From NCBI GenBank assembly GCA_021787495.1, contig JAJYLX010000001.1:185598-249597 (forward strand): 64,000 nt of DNA. The letters are read 5' to 3'. Position numbers and translations under genes: made by a program. This document shows positions 43,685 through 52,762 of the stretch, piece by piece; positions within the stretch are counted from its first letter, which is position 1; each line of letters begins with the position of its first letter. Origin of the DNA: Microcaldota archaeon (lineage in GTDB: Archaea > Micrarchaeota > Micrarchaeia > Micrarchaeales > Micrarchaeaceae). The notes beneath the pieces were generated by a model. That model ran no database searches, was not told where the DNA came from, and saw only the letters and a program-made list of their open reading frames with translations.

Positions 43685-43765
43685 ATGGAGATTGGAGAAC
43701 TATTAGAGTATTTGTTATGGGTATTGATTGTGCTTGGGATAATCGAGATTATATTGTTATTATAA
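43685..43765 (+). CDS. Candidate 26-residue single-TM microprotein
   Basis: ATG 43685 to TAA 43765: MEIGELLEYLLWVLIVLGII and six more residues. A single hydrophobic helix with acidic N-terminus. It converges with the 384-residue membrane gene and overlaps its end by 6 bases. It is short, so chance is possible; the strongly hydrophobic composition is the only support. Confidence 0.3.
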   Translation: MEIGELLEYLLWVLIVLGIIEIILLL

Positions 43766-44914
43766 TCCAGGGAAACTCGGAAGTTGTGGGTTGTGGAAAA
43801 CAAAAATACTCACAAGGTATAAACCTCCAAGTATGATAATTAAAATTATAGTTAGTATATTCTGTAAGGTCATATTCCTAAACTCCCAACCGAGTCTAGC
43901 CAAAGAGATTTCTTTGTTTACATCAAATAATCGATTACTATTGAATTGTATGCCTTGTTTTTTGATATATTCCTCATATTGTTTCTTCAAAGCAATATAG
44001 GAACGTAGAAAAATCTGTGGCTGTGCGGATTTAGTAAGATTAAGTGCGACTCTCTTGAAATCTCTAGAGAATCTCTTAAATGAAGGTCTATCTGTAGTCA
44101 TCAAAAATATATCGAAATTTTTTAGGTTCTTTAAGAATTCTCTAATACCGTTCTTCTCTTCTGCCGTATATTGTCCCCATGACATATCTGTTGCAAAAAG
44201 TCTGAACAACCATATGTCCATATGCGCTGATTTTCTTTCTTTGAGTGATGGGAATGTAGTATTCCTTCTCAAATCTTTACCAATTTTTTGTGAGTAGCTC
44301 ACTAACGCATTGGTTGTATCTGCTGGCGAGAGTACATAGCACTTCCTCGAAAGCATATAGAATGCAATAAAAATAGCGCAAATCACCGATGCACTAAAAG
44401 ACATTGTATAAAATAAATCCAAAATAAAGAATAGATATGGGTAGCTAGCATAAAAATACGGATAATACACATATATCAAGGATACAATGGTAGGCATGAA
44501 AGAGAATATTGATAGACTTACGAAAATAAAACCCAAAAATATTAGCGATTTGTAATATGAGAGTCTCCATTTCTCATAAGATATCATTTTCTTTGGCATT
44601 GATAACCGATTATTTCGATTGTGCCTTGCTCCATTGTAAACTTCCTTAAAATAGACAAAGAAGCTTCTGAATTTGCGAAATCCATTTTTCTTTTTAAAGA
44701 ATATATAAGAGAACCAAAACCCTATTCCACTTAAGATTCCGATAATGGATAATTCAGTTACAAACTCATAGAAGATACCTCCAATTATCATATTGCTTGT
44801 AGTCAGAAATATATACCCAATATAGATTGTATACGTAGATAAAAGTACCATACCAGAAGCTGCAATTACAAAGACAGACATTCTCCAAATCCAACTCCAG
44901 GTGATATTTTCCAT
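43760..44914 (-). CDS. Hypothetical membrane protein
   Basis: 384 residues and very AT-rich. Five or more TM segments: two at the N-terminus (about residues 12-72), two to three around 120-200, and one at the C-terminus (about 355-375). A soluble part of about 150 residues lies between (SYSQKIGKDLRRNTTFPSL; FDIFLMTTDRPSFKRFSRD). No family recognised. It lies within the mobile island beside the transposase and may be cargo such as an immunity or toxin protein, but nothing proves it. Confidence 0.6.
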   Translation of the reverse strand: MENITWSWIWRMSVFVIAASGMVLLSTYTIYIGYIFLTTSNMIIGGIFYEFVTELSIIGILSGIGFWFSYIFFKKKNGFRKFRSFFVYFKEVYNGARHNRNNRLSMPKKMISYEKWRLSYYKSLIFLGFIFVSLSIFSFMPTIVSLIYVYYPYFYASYPYLFFILDLFYTMSFSASVICAIFIAFYMLSRKCYVLSPADTTNALVSYSQKIGKDLRRNTTFPSLKERKSAHMDIWLFRLFATDMSWGQYTAEEKNGIREFLKNLKNFDIFLMTTDRPSFKRFSRDFKRVALNLTKSAQPQIFLRSYIALKKQYEEYIKKQGIQFNSNRLFDVNKEISLARLGWEFRNMTLQNILTIILIIILGGLYLVSIFVFHNPQLPSFPGL

Positions 44915-44945
44915 AAGTTATACTAGGAACAGAAGATTAAAAGCA

Positions 44946-46124
44946 TTAAGGTACGTTCATTTCGTTGTTAACAACCACGATGTTATGGCACAGAACCTTC
45001 AGCAAAAGCTCATTGACCTGCGCCCTTAGCATCTTGCTCTTCAGCATATCGTTGAACTTCGACTTTATCATGAAGAACGTCGTCTCTACATTGCTCCTCT
45101 TGTGATATTTCTCCATGAACTTCTCGCTGTTTAGCTGGAAGTAGTGATACATCTTGTTCCATGCCGATTGCTTGCTTATTTTCGTACTCTCCTGTGCGTT
45201 GTTCCTAAAGGCGATGTATGCCTTGCCGCCGAGCTTGTCAACAGCATCGTAGTTTGCTATTGAGGAGTAAGCCTTGTCTGCGCTCACTTCCTTTACGTCA
45301 AAGCCGTTCCCTGCCGTAGTGTTCAGTAGCGGTATGAAGTTTGGGCTGTCTGCGCTGTAATCCTCCAAGCCTATCTTTACTGCTGTTATTATGTTGGTTT
45401 TTACACCTGTCATTATGTGGCACTTCAGCCATTCGTGGTGCTGCAAGGTATTGTGCTTTATCTTGCAGTATTCGTTGAATTTGGTGGTTCTGAAGCCACT
45501 GCTGTCTATGGCGAACTGTGTCTCCAAATCCTTCAGAGGCAATGCCGAAAGTTGTATCAGTCTCGTCAGTATCGGCGTTAGCTCCTCCTTGTTCATAAAC
45601 TCGCTGATTGCTGACCTAGAAGGTGTTTGCTCTACTAGCTTTTGTTCCGATGCAGCCTTTAGGTCGGTTCTGAAACGCCTCAAGGAGAACTGCGAGTAGA
45701 CTTTCAGCGCAGAGGCGAAAAGAAGGTCTCTCATCGACTCTCTTGGTCTACCCATAGTCTGCACGGGCTCTTCTATCTCTAGGCATATCTCCTTCAGCAG
45801 TTCCATGAAGCTCTGCTTTTCGTTCTCTTGGCACTTGTTGTATATCGCCCAAGCTTGCGGATAGGTCAGCCGCTTCTCCCTCATTATCGTGCCTTTCGGA
45901 GTGGTTATCTCTACCTTTATAGAATACTTCGCTGCGTAGCCGTGCTTGCACATCAGCTTGCGCTTCTGGCAGTCGGGACAATCGCATACAAAGTTATCAT
46001 CTACATGATAGACCTTGCTCTTGTCTGTCTGCGACGGCACTATCCAGCCGTCAAAGTCCTTTTCGACCTTCCCTGTCCTTGCAATCTCAAGCCCCTTTAG
46101 CTGTCTTCTATCCATAGTCATCAT
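44946..46124 (-). CDS. DDE transposase with N-terminal SWIM zinc finger
   Basis: 392 residues. The N-terminal CDCPDC...MCKHGYAAKYS is a SWIM-type CxCx(n)CxH zinc finger. The catalytic DDE residues lie in FAIDSSGF, SADKAYSSI and RSNVETTFFMIKSKF. The last is the E of the IS4/IS5-like group with its R-x-x-V-E-x-x-F pattern. It is full length and apparently intact. The start is at one of two adjacent ATGs. It diverges from an RHH gene across a palindromic promoter. Confidence 0.88.
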   Translation of the reverse strand: MMTMDRRQLKGLEIARTGKVEKDFDGWIVPSQTDKSKVYHVDDNFVCDCPDCQKRKLMCKHGYAAKYSIKVEITTPKGTIMREKRLTYPQAWAIYNKCQENEKQSFMELLKEICLEIEEPVQTMGRPRESMRDLLFASALKVYSQFSLRRFRTDLKAASEQKLVEQTPSRSAISEFMNKEELTPILTRLIQLSALPLKDLETQFAIDSSGFRTTKFNEYCKIKHNTLQHHEWLKCHIMTGVKTNIITAVKIGLEDYSADSPNFIPLLNTTAGNGFDVKEVSADKAYSSIANYDAVDKLGGKAYIAFRNNAQESTKISKQSAWNKMYHYFQLNSEKFMEKYHKRSNVETTFFMIKSKFNDMLKSKMLRAQVNELLLKVLCHNIVVVNNEMNVP

Positions 46125-46158
46125 CTATATCTTATGTATAATGTATATTATGAACACA

Positions 46159-46174
46159 AAGGTATATATACCTT
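46159..46174. promoter_or_regulatory. 16-base palindrome between transposase and RHH gene
   Basis: AAGGTATATATACCTT is a perfect palindrome containing a TATA element, 19 bases before the RHH start and 35 from the transposase start. Likely operator of the RHH protein controlling both directions. Confidence 0.6.
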
Positions 46175-46192
46175 ATGTATCATAAACATAAT

Positions 46193-46366
46193 ATGTCTAA
46201 ACAAGGAAAATCTCAAAAAGTTGATGAGAGGGCAATCGCCAAGTCCATAACGATACTACCAAGGCATCAGAGATTCATAGAGGCGAGAAGCATCAACCTC
46301 TCCAAGTTTGTACAAAAGAAGTTAGAGGAGGAGATGCAGTTACAGAACTGGAAAGAAACGGACTAG
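46193..46366 (+). CDS. Ribbon-helix-helix regulator
   Basis: 57 residues from ATG 46193; an in-frame ATG at 46175 adds six. Pattern: SITILPRHQRFIEAR (strand and helix 1), then NLSKFVQKKLEEEM (helix 2), as in CopG/Arc proteins. It probably binds the adjacent palindrome. It is 8 bases before the methyltransferase. Confidence 0.75.
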   Translation: MSKQGKSQKVDERAIAKSITILPRHQRFIEARSINLSKFVQKKLEEEMQLQNWKETD

Positions 46367-46374
46367 GTCTTATT

Positions 46375-46848
46375 ATGGCGAACGAAAAGCAGTTCAAGTT
46401 ACATACAAAGTTCATTGCTACGCGTGGTGTAGAGGAATACAGACAGACGATATACACATGGGTAAAGCCTGACGACGTTATCCTTGAAATTGGTTGTGAA
46501 CATGGAGACACTTCTGCTCTCATATATAATGTCTGCAAGAACCTAATTGCCACCGATATTAGCGAAGACGTTATCAAAACTGCTAGGAAGAGGCATCCAC
46601 AAATCAAATTTGACATACTAGATGCATTTGATATCAAGAGTGCTATGAGACTCGGTAATCGCTTTACGAAAATATATATAGATATGTCAGGGTTGTCTAG
46701 TTATAGAGCATTGCTTGATGTCATTTCATTATTGAACATGTACTCTGGTGTATTCGAACCAGAAGCAATCATTGTTAAAAGCGGTTCTCTGAAACAGTTT
46801 GCTAGGAATTGCATCGCTTGGAGATTTGAACCACTCCAAACTGAATGA
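46375..46848 (+). CDS. Class I SAM-dependent methyltransferase
   Basis: 157 residues, AT-rich. The AdoMet-binding motif is VILEIGCEHGDTSAL (about residues 35-49), followed by LIATDISEDVIKTARKR, where Asp binds the ribose, and FDILDAFD. It is short, with no substrate-recognition insertion, so the acceptor is unknown. It is the last gene before the right-hand repeat boxes; its TGA overlaps the first of them. Confidence 0.75.
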   Translation: MANEKQFKLHTKFIATRGVEEYRQTIYTWVKPDDVILEIGCEHGDTSALIYNVCKNLIATDISEDVIKTARKRHPQIKFDILDAFDIKSAMRLGNRFTKIYIDMSGLSSYRALLDVISLLNMYSGVFEPEAIIVKSGSLKQFARNCIAWRFEPLQTE

Positions 46849-46985
46849 TGACTTTATGGACAGATTTCAGACTTTGCGGACAAGTGAGGGTTTATGGACA
46901 AAGCCTAGCGCGGCACCGAAACGCAGTTATATCTGGAGGCCGGATATGGCTGAATAACCATGCCCCAGGCGGGGCGAGCGATGGC

Positions 46986-47657
46986 ATGGACACGATAAGG
47001 CAGATGCTCAGGGACGGTCTGAAGCCGGGGGTGGGGCTCGACATGGACAACACCACCGCCAGCCTGGACAGCAACATGGTCCCGGGCCTCAACAAGATGC
47101 TCGGCACGAACTACACGGCGAAGGACCTTAACTCCACGTGGTACTGGATGGAGAGGGAGCTGCACCTCGACAGGAGCGTCTTCTGGCTGCTCTACAACGA
47201 CGCCTGGATGCACTACAAGACGCTGAAGCCGCTGATAACGCCGCAGGAGCTGGAGCTGGTCTCGCAGCACTACCGCGTCGACTTCATAACGGCGAAGGAG
47301 TCGCACGCGACCATGCCGTACGTCTTCGACTTCATCTCGATGCACTTCCCAAACCACAGAGGTGCCGTGATCGAGGTCGACCTTGGCAACAGGAAGACCG
47401 ATTTCGGCCACAGGATACTCGTGGACGACGCTCCCCACGTCGCCGAAGCGGTCCAGAGCGAGAGGTCCGGCAAGTACATCTACCTGGTCAGGGGGAACGA
47501 GGACGGGGAATACGGCTACAACGCGCACATAGCGAGGACGCACAAGGTGAGGCCGGTGCCGAACACGCACGAGGCGATGCGCAAGCTGGTCATGATGGCC
47601 AGGAGCGCGCAGGAATCCGGGAGGGTAACGGTCACGAAAGCCAGGGATATTGGCTAA
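46986..47657 (+). CDS. 5'(3')-deoxyribonucleotidase-like HAD protein (NT5C type)
   Basis: About 224 residues from ATG 46986. Motif I is GVGLDMDNTTASL (nucleophile Asp and D+2). Motif II Thr is in DFITAKESH and the acidic motif in ILVDDAPHV. The helical cap region (DLNSTWYWMERELHLDR) matches the 5'-deoxynucleotidase family. It would dephosphorylate nucleoside monophosphates. A TATA-like TTATATC lies near 46928. Longer upstream frames run into the mobile island and are unsupported. Confidence 0.75.
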   Translation: MDTIRQMLRDGLKPGVGLDMDNTTASLDSNMVPGLNKMLGTNYTAKDLNSTWYWMERELHLDRSVFWLLYNDAWMHYKTLKPLITPQELELVSQHYRVDFITAKESHATMPYVFDFISMHFPNHRGAVIEVDLGNRKTDFGHRILVDDAPHVAEAVQSERSGKYIYLVRGNEDGEYGYNAHIARTHKVRPVPNTHEAMRKLVMMARSAQESGRVTVTKARDIG

Positions 47658-48346
47658 CCGACGATCCTGAGGAGCTCGTCCAGTCTTGCGCACTCCTCGC
47701 AGCCTTCCCTTCCGGTGGGAGGGTCTTCCATCGAGTAGATCCTCTCCGCCTTCTCGAGCAGCCTTCCCACTTCCCCGAGATTCTTCCTTACCTTGTGCAC
47801 TGTCGGCCTAAACGGCATCTCGAAGCCTTCCATGGTCGTGTGCCTCTCCGCGACCCCCTCCGAGCCCTCCCTTGGGGGCGGCTCGAAGTAGACGAGGTGC
47901 AGGCCCTCCACCGGCGCCATGCCGAGGCGCTCGGCTATGAACGCGTAGCCGTTCAGCTGGACCTCGTAGACCGGCATGAGCGCGTCCTGAGTGCCGGTGT
48001 ACCTCGCGGTCTTGTAGTCGATTATGCCGTAGCTGCCGTCCGCGTTCTGGAAGAGGGCGTCCGGCATCCCGGTCAGTACGCTGTCGCCCACGTTCGCCCT
48101 GAACTTGGACAGCGTGGTCTTTATCATCCTCTTCGGGCTGCCCACGCCGCCCAGCCACCCTGGGAAGCTGCGGTGCCTCTCGAAATATCCTTCCACGACG
48201 CCCTTCGTGTACGCGTCAATCGAGGAGAAGATGCCGGCGAACGGCGTCTGGTAGGGCAGCCTGCGGTCGTGCCTCGTTATCCAGAAGCACCTCTGGCAGA
48301 ACGTGTCGGTCTTCAGCCACCCGAGGTCCTTCGCCGAGATCTGCAT
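47654..48346 (-). CDS. PD-(D/E)XK RecB/Cas4-like nuclease
   Basis: 230 residues. An N-terminal Cys pair (FCQRCF, about residues 17-20) and a C-terminal Cys pair (CEECARL, near 218-221) fit a Fe-S cluster as in Cas4-like proteins. The nuclease core is LTGMPDALFQ, then YGIIDYKTAR (D...D-x-K). It is a second nuclease of this class, with the first at 14.7 kb. It converges with the nucleotidase gene, overlapping by 4 bases. It shares a promoter region with the aminotransferase. Confidence 0.8.
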   Translation of the reverse strand: MQISAKDLGWLKTDTFCQRCFWITRHDRRLPYQTPFAGIFSSIDAYTKGVVEGYFERHRSFPGWLGGVGSPKRMIKTTLSKFRANVGDSVLTGMPDALFQNADGSYGIIDYKTARYTGTQDALMPVYEVQLNGYAFIAERLGMAPVEGLHLVYFEPPPREGSEGVAERHTTMEGFEMPFRPTVHKVRKNLGEVGRLLEKAERIYSMEDPPTGREGCEECARLDELLRIVG

Positions 48347-48365
48347 GAATGTGAATCGCTACGAT

Positions 48366-48377
48366 GGCTTTTAATGC
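48366..48377. promoter_or_regulatory. Divergent promoter of nuclease and aminotransferase
   Basis: TGGCTTTTAATG lies about 25-30 bases from both the ATG at 48346 (minus) and 48398 (plus), so one AT element may serve both directions. Confidence 0.4.
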
Positions 48378-48397
48378 TTGCCTGATAAGTAAGTTCT

Positions 48398-49621
48398 ATG
48401 GCGATCCTGTCGGAAAGGGCGAAGCACGCGGTGAACGCGCTGCACGAGGAGAACGCGATAGCGGAGCAGCTCGAGAGGAAGGGGAAGAAGGTCATAAGGC
48501 TCAACCAGGGCGACCCTCCCCTCTACTTCCCGACCCCCGAGTACATGATAGAGGAGCACGTCCGGGCGCTTAGGGAGAGGAAGACGAGCTATGCCCAGTT
48601 CTCCGGTGAGCCCGAGCTGAAGGAGGCGATAGCGAAGCGCTACAGGAAGCACGGGCTGCGCCTCGGCCACGAGGACGTGGTGGTAACGGCCGGGGTGTCT
48701 GAGGCCCTGCAGTTCCTAAACCAGAGCCTCATAGACAGGGGAGACGGCGCGATACTCTTCAGGCCGTACTACGCGCCGTACGTCCCGCACCTCAGGATAT
48801 CCGGCGGCGCCCCGGTCTTCGAAAATTATGATGAGAAGGACGGCTGGAACATAGAGCTGGGCCACGTGGAGGGTTCGCTCAGGAGGATGAGGAAGGAGGG
48901 AAGGCTCAGGAAGGTAAAGTACATGCTGATAACCAACCCGAACAACCCCACGGGAACGGTGCTGAGGCACTCGGTGATAAAGGAGATCGTGGACCTCGCC
49001 AGCGAGTACGGGGTCCTGCTGGTCAGCGACGAGATCTACGACGAGATAGTCTACAATGGCGCCGCGTTCACCAGCATAGGCAGGCTGGCACGGGGCGTGC
49101 CGCACGTCATACTCAACGGCGCCTCGAAGAACTTCGACGCCACTGGGCTCAGGGTCGGCTACGCGGTCGTGCCGGAGCACGACAAAGCAAGCGAGGCGGT
49201 AAAGCTCGCCTTCTCGAACTTCGCGTCGATAAGGATAAGCGCGAACAGGCCCGCGCAGCTCGCCCTCGCCGCAGCGATGGAGAACGGGGCGCAGCACAAC
49301 GAAGCTGTCACAAGGATGACGATAGGCATAGCGCAGAGGGTCAACTACGCCATGAAGCTGCTGAAGGAGAACCCCCACCTCAGCACGGTGCAGCCCAACG
49401 GCGCATTCTACCTCTTCCCGAGGATAGACCTGAAGGCCATGAGGATGGGGGACGACGCGACCTTCACGAGGAAACTGCTGCTCGAGGAGCATGTCCAGGT
49501 CGTCAGGGGCAGCGGCTTCGGCTCGCCAGGGCATTTCCGCATGATAGCATTGCCGCCCAAGGAGGATCTCGAGCTGGCCATTAAGAGGATAAACAGGTTC
49601 TGCAAGCGGCACGCGAGATGA
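48398..49621 (+). CDS. PLP-dependent aminotransferase, class I
   Basis: 407 residues. NPNNPTGTV and SDEIYDEI are classic fold-type I motifs. The PLP Lys is in NGASKNFDATGLRVGY (about residue 250). An Arg near residue 385 (GHFRMIALP) binds the substrate carboxylate. It is AlaA/AspC-like, converting alanine, aspartate or similar with 2-oxoglutarate. Cytoplasmic. It stands alone with its own promoter. Confidence 0.92.
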   Translation: MAILSERAKHAVNALHEENAIAEQLERKGKKVIRLNQGDPPLYFPTPEYMIEEHVRALRERKTSYAQFSGEPELKEAIAKRYRKHGLRLGHEDVVVTAGVSEALQFLNQSLIDRGDGAILFRPYYAPYVPHLRISGGAPVFENYDEKDGWNIELGHVEGSLRRMRKEGRLRKVKYMLITNPNNPTGTVLRHSVIKEIVDLASEYGVLLVSDEIYDEIVYNGAAFTSIGRLARGVPHVILNGASKNFDATGLRVGYAVVPEHDKASEAVKLAFSNFASIRISANRPAQLALAAAMENGAQHNEAVTRMTIGIAQRVNYAMKLLKENPHLSTVQPNGAFYLFPRIDLKAMRMGDDATFTRKLLLEEHVQVVRGSGFGSPGHFRMIALPPKEDLELAIKRINRFCKRHAR

Positions 49622-49701
49622 GCGTGGAGTGGGAATATAGGGCATTGCCGCAGGCACGCAGTGTATATACCAGATATGTACCCGGATTTGCTGGTGCGCT
49701 T

Positions 49702-49712
49702 TTTATATTTAT
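49702..49712 (+). promoter_or_regulatory. TATA box of the surface protein gene
   Basis: TTTATATTTAT lies about 28 bases before ATG 49736 and implies a nearly leaderless mRNA starting at the signal peptide codon. Confidence 0.5.
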
Positions 49713-49735
49713 ACTGCATTGGAAAAACCGATTGC

Positions 49736-52147
49736 ATGAGGAAGCAATACGCTATGTTCGTGGCTCTGGGTGTGGTGCTCTCGCTGGCAGGCTTTGCGTT
49801 CGCGCAGAGCGTTGGCCCGCTCTCGGGAAGCTTCACCGCCAACCCGAAGGCGATAGCCATCGGCATGAACTCGATACTTAGCGCCAACCCGACAGGAGGC
49901 ACCCCTCCGTACACGTGCTCGTGGAGCTTCTGGAGGGGCGCGAACCCCGACCAGATCGCCTTCGGGAACGCGAGCTGCACGGTGATTTTCGAGGGCAATT
50001 CGTCGACCACGGGCAAGCCCGACTGGATACAGGCCGTGATAACCGATTCTGTGGGTGACAGCTTCACGGTCGGCGCGAACCATGGAAGCCCGGGGGCGCC
50101 GAGCATACCGGTCGAGACGACCGGCCTCACGTTCTCGATAACCGCTTCCTCGAATGCGGTGCTGGTGGGTAACACGGTCCTGATAACCAACAGCTCGAAA
50201 ACGGCGACAAACGGATACATAGGCGGCACAGCGCCGTACACGTTCTCGTATTCAGTGAGCCCCTCCAACGGCGTCACAGAAAGCGGGAACTCGTTCACGT
50301 TCACGAGCCCGGGCGGCTATTCCATAACCGAGTACGTGACAGACATCCTGGGCTTGACGGCCTCTGACACTGTGACCGTAGAGGCAATGGCGCAGGGAGG
50401 GTCCCTCTTGGCCCCGATGCCGATACCGTCGACCCCGCAGCCCATCGACTCGGGGCAGGGCGTCACGCTAACCGCTAACGCCACCGGCGGCACGCAGCCG
50501 TACACGTACCAGTGGTACACGGGCGCGAGCTGCACCAACCCGATAAACGGCGCGACCTCTGGCACGTTCCTTGTCGTGCCGACCGCGACCACGACCTATT
50601 ATTACCTCGTGACAGATTCGCAGGGCGGCACGGCCTGCTCCTCCGGCGTCATCGTCACGGTGAACCCAAGGATAGCCATATTGGGGGCGAACGTTATACC
50701 CCCGATAATCGACCTCGGCGGATCGGTCTCGCTTTCTGTGTCGTCAGTATCAGGAGGCACCGGAACATATACCACGGAGCAGTGGTATTCCAGCGCAGTT
50801 GACAGTAACTCGACAGGGACTGCCGCAGGGTTCTCCGGCCTTGCGGGAACGGACACGCCCGGAGCCGTTGGCACCGTCTACTACTATTTTGTGGCCTCTG
50901 ACGGGAACTCTACCACTGAGGCAATAACTCCGACATTCACCGTTGCCGTCAACCCCGACCCTGAGATAACCGTGAGCCCCACGAATTCCGTGATAGACGC
51001 AGGACAGAGCGTCGCGTTCGCCAACGCCACTGCGGGAGGGACGCCTCCGTACAGCGGCTACGCGTACTCCGTGAGCCCGGGCGGCAATTACGTGATAAAT
51101 GGCAATTCGATAACCTTCAATGCCGCAGGCGTCTACACCGTGACCGAGACGGTCATGGACAGCTTGGGGGTCTCAGCATCTAACAGCGTCACCGTTACGG
51201 TGAACCCGCAGCTGTCGGTGCCGGTGCTGACGGCGTCCATACCGATCATACAGCCAGGCCAGTCAGAGACGCTCACGCTGTCGTGGTCCGGCGGCACGCC
51301 GCCATACAGCGTCACGCTCTACAACATGACCGGCTCGAAGGTAATCTATGCCGCCACAGTATCGGCGAACACGGCGTCGTACACCTTCACGACCGGCGCG
51401 ATAGGGTCGTTCCCGTTCAACGGGTTCGTGACCGACAGCGCCAAGCTTCCCGAAACGCTCAACTCCACCCCGGCATCTGTAACCGTGTACCAGTCGCTCT
51501 CGTTCAGCGGCGTGTGCGGGAAGCACTACCAGCAGGACCGCACCTACAGGTACGTCATAAGCGACCAGAACTACACCGCATTGGGGTCGCTGAACCTGGT
51601 GGGGAGCAATTTCGCCTACAACATAACGAAGCTGACGCAGAGGCCCGTGTACATAATGCACACCGGAAGCAACGACTGCATGGTAGTCAACGCCCCGGGA
51701 GGGGGCAACGTGATAGTCACCTCGACCGGGAGCAACAATGACGAGACAATCTCGATGCCGGCGAACGGTAACATAACCGACGTGACGATCGGCAGCAACG
51801 ACCACCACATCGTGCTGCTTTCGGGAACGGGCAGCCTCGACTTCGGCCCCAGCACAGGGAGCAACAACGCGTACAAGATCACGGCCGGCAGGGCCGACAC
51901 CCTGCTCCTGCTCGACGGCTCGAACAACAAGGTGGACTACACCGCCGCCAGGGGCTCTGTTGCGGGCTTCGGCCTCACCGGGAACAACAACAAGCTCATG
52001 CTCGCCGGGGGCTACTCGTCCGCGAACGCCATCGGGAACCGCAACGCCTTCGCGTTCGTGAACGAGGTCGTGACGAGCCTGACGTGCTCCGGGAACCAGA
52101 ACAGCGCAGGCACGACGAACAGCACCATACTGTTTAGGCAATGCTGA
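49736..52147 (+). CDS. Large secreted Ig/PKD-like repeat surface protein
   Basis: About 803 residues from ATG 49736, chosen because it opens a signal peptide (MRKQYAMFVALGVVLSLAGF, cut before QSVG). The body has about five Ig-like repeats, each with GGTPPY-type turns and V.V.NP ends (SprB/PKD-like). The C-terminal part (about 600-790) is a beta-solenoid-like region with repeated GSNN/GNNN motifs. It is rich in Thr and Ser. No C-terminal anchor is visible. It is probably a cell-surface or S-layer adhesin. Confidence 0.85.
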   Translation: MRKQYAMFVALGVVLSLAGFAFAQSVGPLSGSFTANPKAIAIGMNSILSANPTGGTPPYTCSWSFWRGANPDQIAFGNASCTVIFEGNSSTTGKPDWIQAVITDSVGDSFTVGANHGSPGAPSIPVETTGLTFSITASSNAVLVGNTVLITNSSKTATNGYIGGTAPYTFSYSVSPSNGVTESGNSFTFTSPGGYSITEYVTDILGLTASDTVTVEAMAQGGSLLAPMPIPSTPQPIDSGQGVTLTANATGGTQPYTYQWYTGASCTNPINGATSGTFLVVPTATTTYYYLVTDSQGGTACSSGVIVTVNPRIAILGANVIPPIIDLGGSVSLSVSSVSGGTGTYTTEQWYSSAVDSNSTGTAAGFSGLAGTDTPGAVGTVYYYFVASDGNSTTEAITPTFTVAVNPDPEITVSPTNSVIDAGQSVAFANATAGGTPPYSGYAYSVSPGGNYVINGNSITFNAAGVYTVTETVMDSLGVSASNSVTVTVNPQLSVPVLTASIPIIQPGQSETLTLSWSGGTPPYSVTLYNMTGSKVIYAATVSANTASYTFTTGAIGSFPFNGFVTDSAKLPETLNSTPASVTVYQSLSFSGVCGKHYQQDRTYRYVISDQNYTALGSLNLVGSNFAYNITKLTQRPVYIMHTGSNDCMVVNAPGGGNVIVTSTGSNNDETISMPANGNITDVTIGSNDHHIVLLSGTGSLDFGPSTGSNNAYKITAGRADTLLLLDGSNNKVDYTAARGSVAGFGLTGNNNKLMLAGGYSSANAIGNRNAFAFVNEVVTSLTCSGNQNSAGTTNSTILFRQC

Positions 52148-52731
52148 GGGTGGTGCAGCTGCCCAGGCCCAGCCGGATGCGGTCGCAGTCCGCGATGGAG
52201 TACCTGATGACGTACGGCTGGGCAATACTCATCATCGCGGTGGTGCTCGGGGCGCTCTACTCCCTCGGGGTGTTCTCCAACCTCGGCACGGTCACCGCGT
52301 GCGTGGCGCAGTCCGGCTTCCTGTGCTCCCAGCTCGCTTTCAACGCCAGCACGAGGGGCCCTACCGGCCTTCCCTCCGTGACCGTCAAGGTCGGGAACGG
52401 CTACCAGGCCTGGACGAACGTCTACTTCGCGGTGGTGCCGCAGGGCCAGAAGATCACGGACACGAGCGTGGGGAACGAGGGGCAGCCGTACGACTTCCTG
52501 TACTGGTCGAGCTGGTGCGGAGGCAGCGACAACAACTCCAACTACTTCTCGTCGCTCGCGCCGGGGCAGGTGGTCACCCCAAAGATAAACTTCTGCCAGA
52601 CGATGGTGCAGGGGCCGCTGAGGCTGGGCGCGGTCGCCAGGGGCACCATCTGGGCGATGTACTCCGTGCCCGGGCAGTCGAACCTGGTCAGCGAGATCGG
52701 GGTCTTCACCGCCACGGCGAGCCAGGGCTGA
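52141..52731 (+). CDS. Class III signal peptide pilin-like protein
   Basis: 196 residues; ATG 52141 overlaps the surface gene stop, while ATG 52177 gives the usual short leader. The class III signal is SQSAMEYLMTYGWAILIIAV. A GxGD peptidase cuts it just before the hydrophobic stretch, leaving a pilin-like helix. The C-terminal domain (about residues 45-196) has four Cys (CVAQ, LCSQ, WCGG, NFCQ) and could form disulfides outside the cell. It is likely an archaeal pilus or adhesion subunit, co-expressed with the surface protein. Confidence 0.85.
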   Translation: MLRVVQLPRPSRMRSQSAMEYLMTYGWAILIIAVVLGALYSLGVFSNLGTVTACVAQSGFLCSQLAFNASTRGPTGLPSVTVKVGNGYQAWTNVYFAVVPQGQKITDTSVGNEGQPYDFLYWSSWCGGSDNNSNYFSSLAPGQVVTPKINFCQTMVQGPLRLGAVARGTIWAMYSVPGQSNLVSEIGVFTATASQG

Positions 52732-52762
52732 CTTGCCGCCTGCCTTTCCGGAGATGGCAAGG

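Larger units (their letters stand above)
43572..46903. mobile_element. AT-rich mobile island bounded by repeated 15-base boxes
   Basis: Left end: one inverted box CTTGTCCGCAAAAGCC (43572-43587), then direct boxes GACTTTGTGGACAAG (43609) and GACTTTCTGGACAAC (43629). Right end: GACTTTATGGACA (46850), GACTTTGCGGACAAG (46870) and GGTTTATGGACAAAG (46889). Spacing is 20, 20 and 19 bases. Inside are a membrane protein, a DDE transposase, an RHH regulator and a methyltransferase, all AT-richer than the flanks. Boundaries are approximate. Confidence 0.6.
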
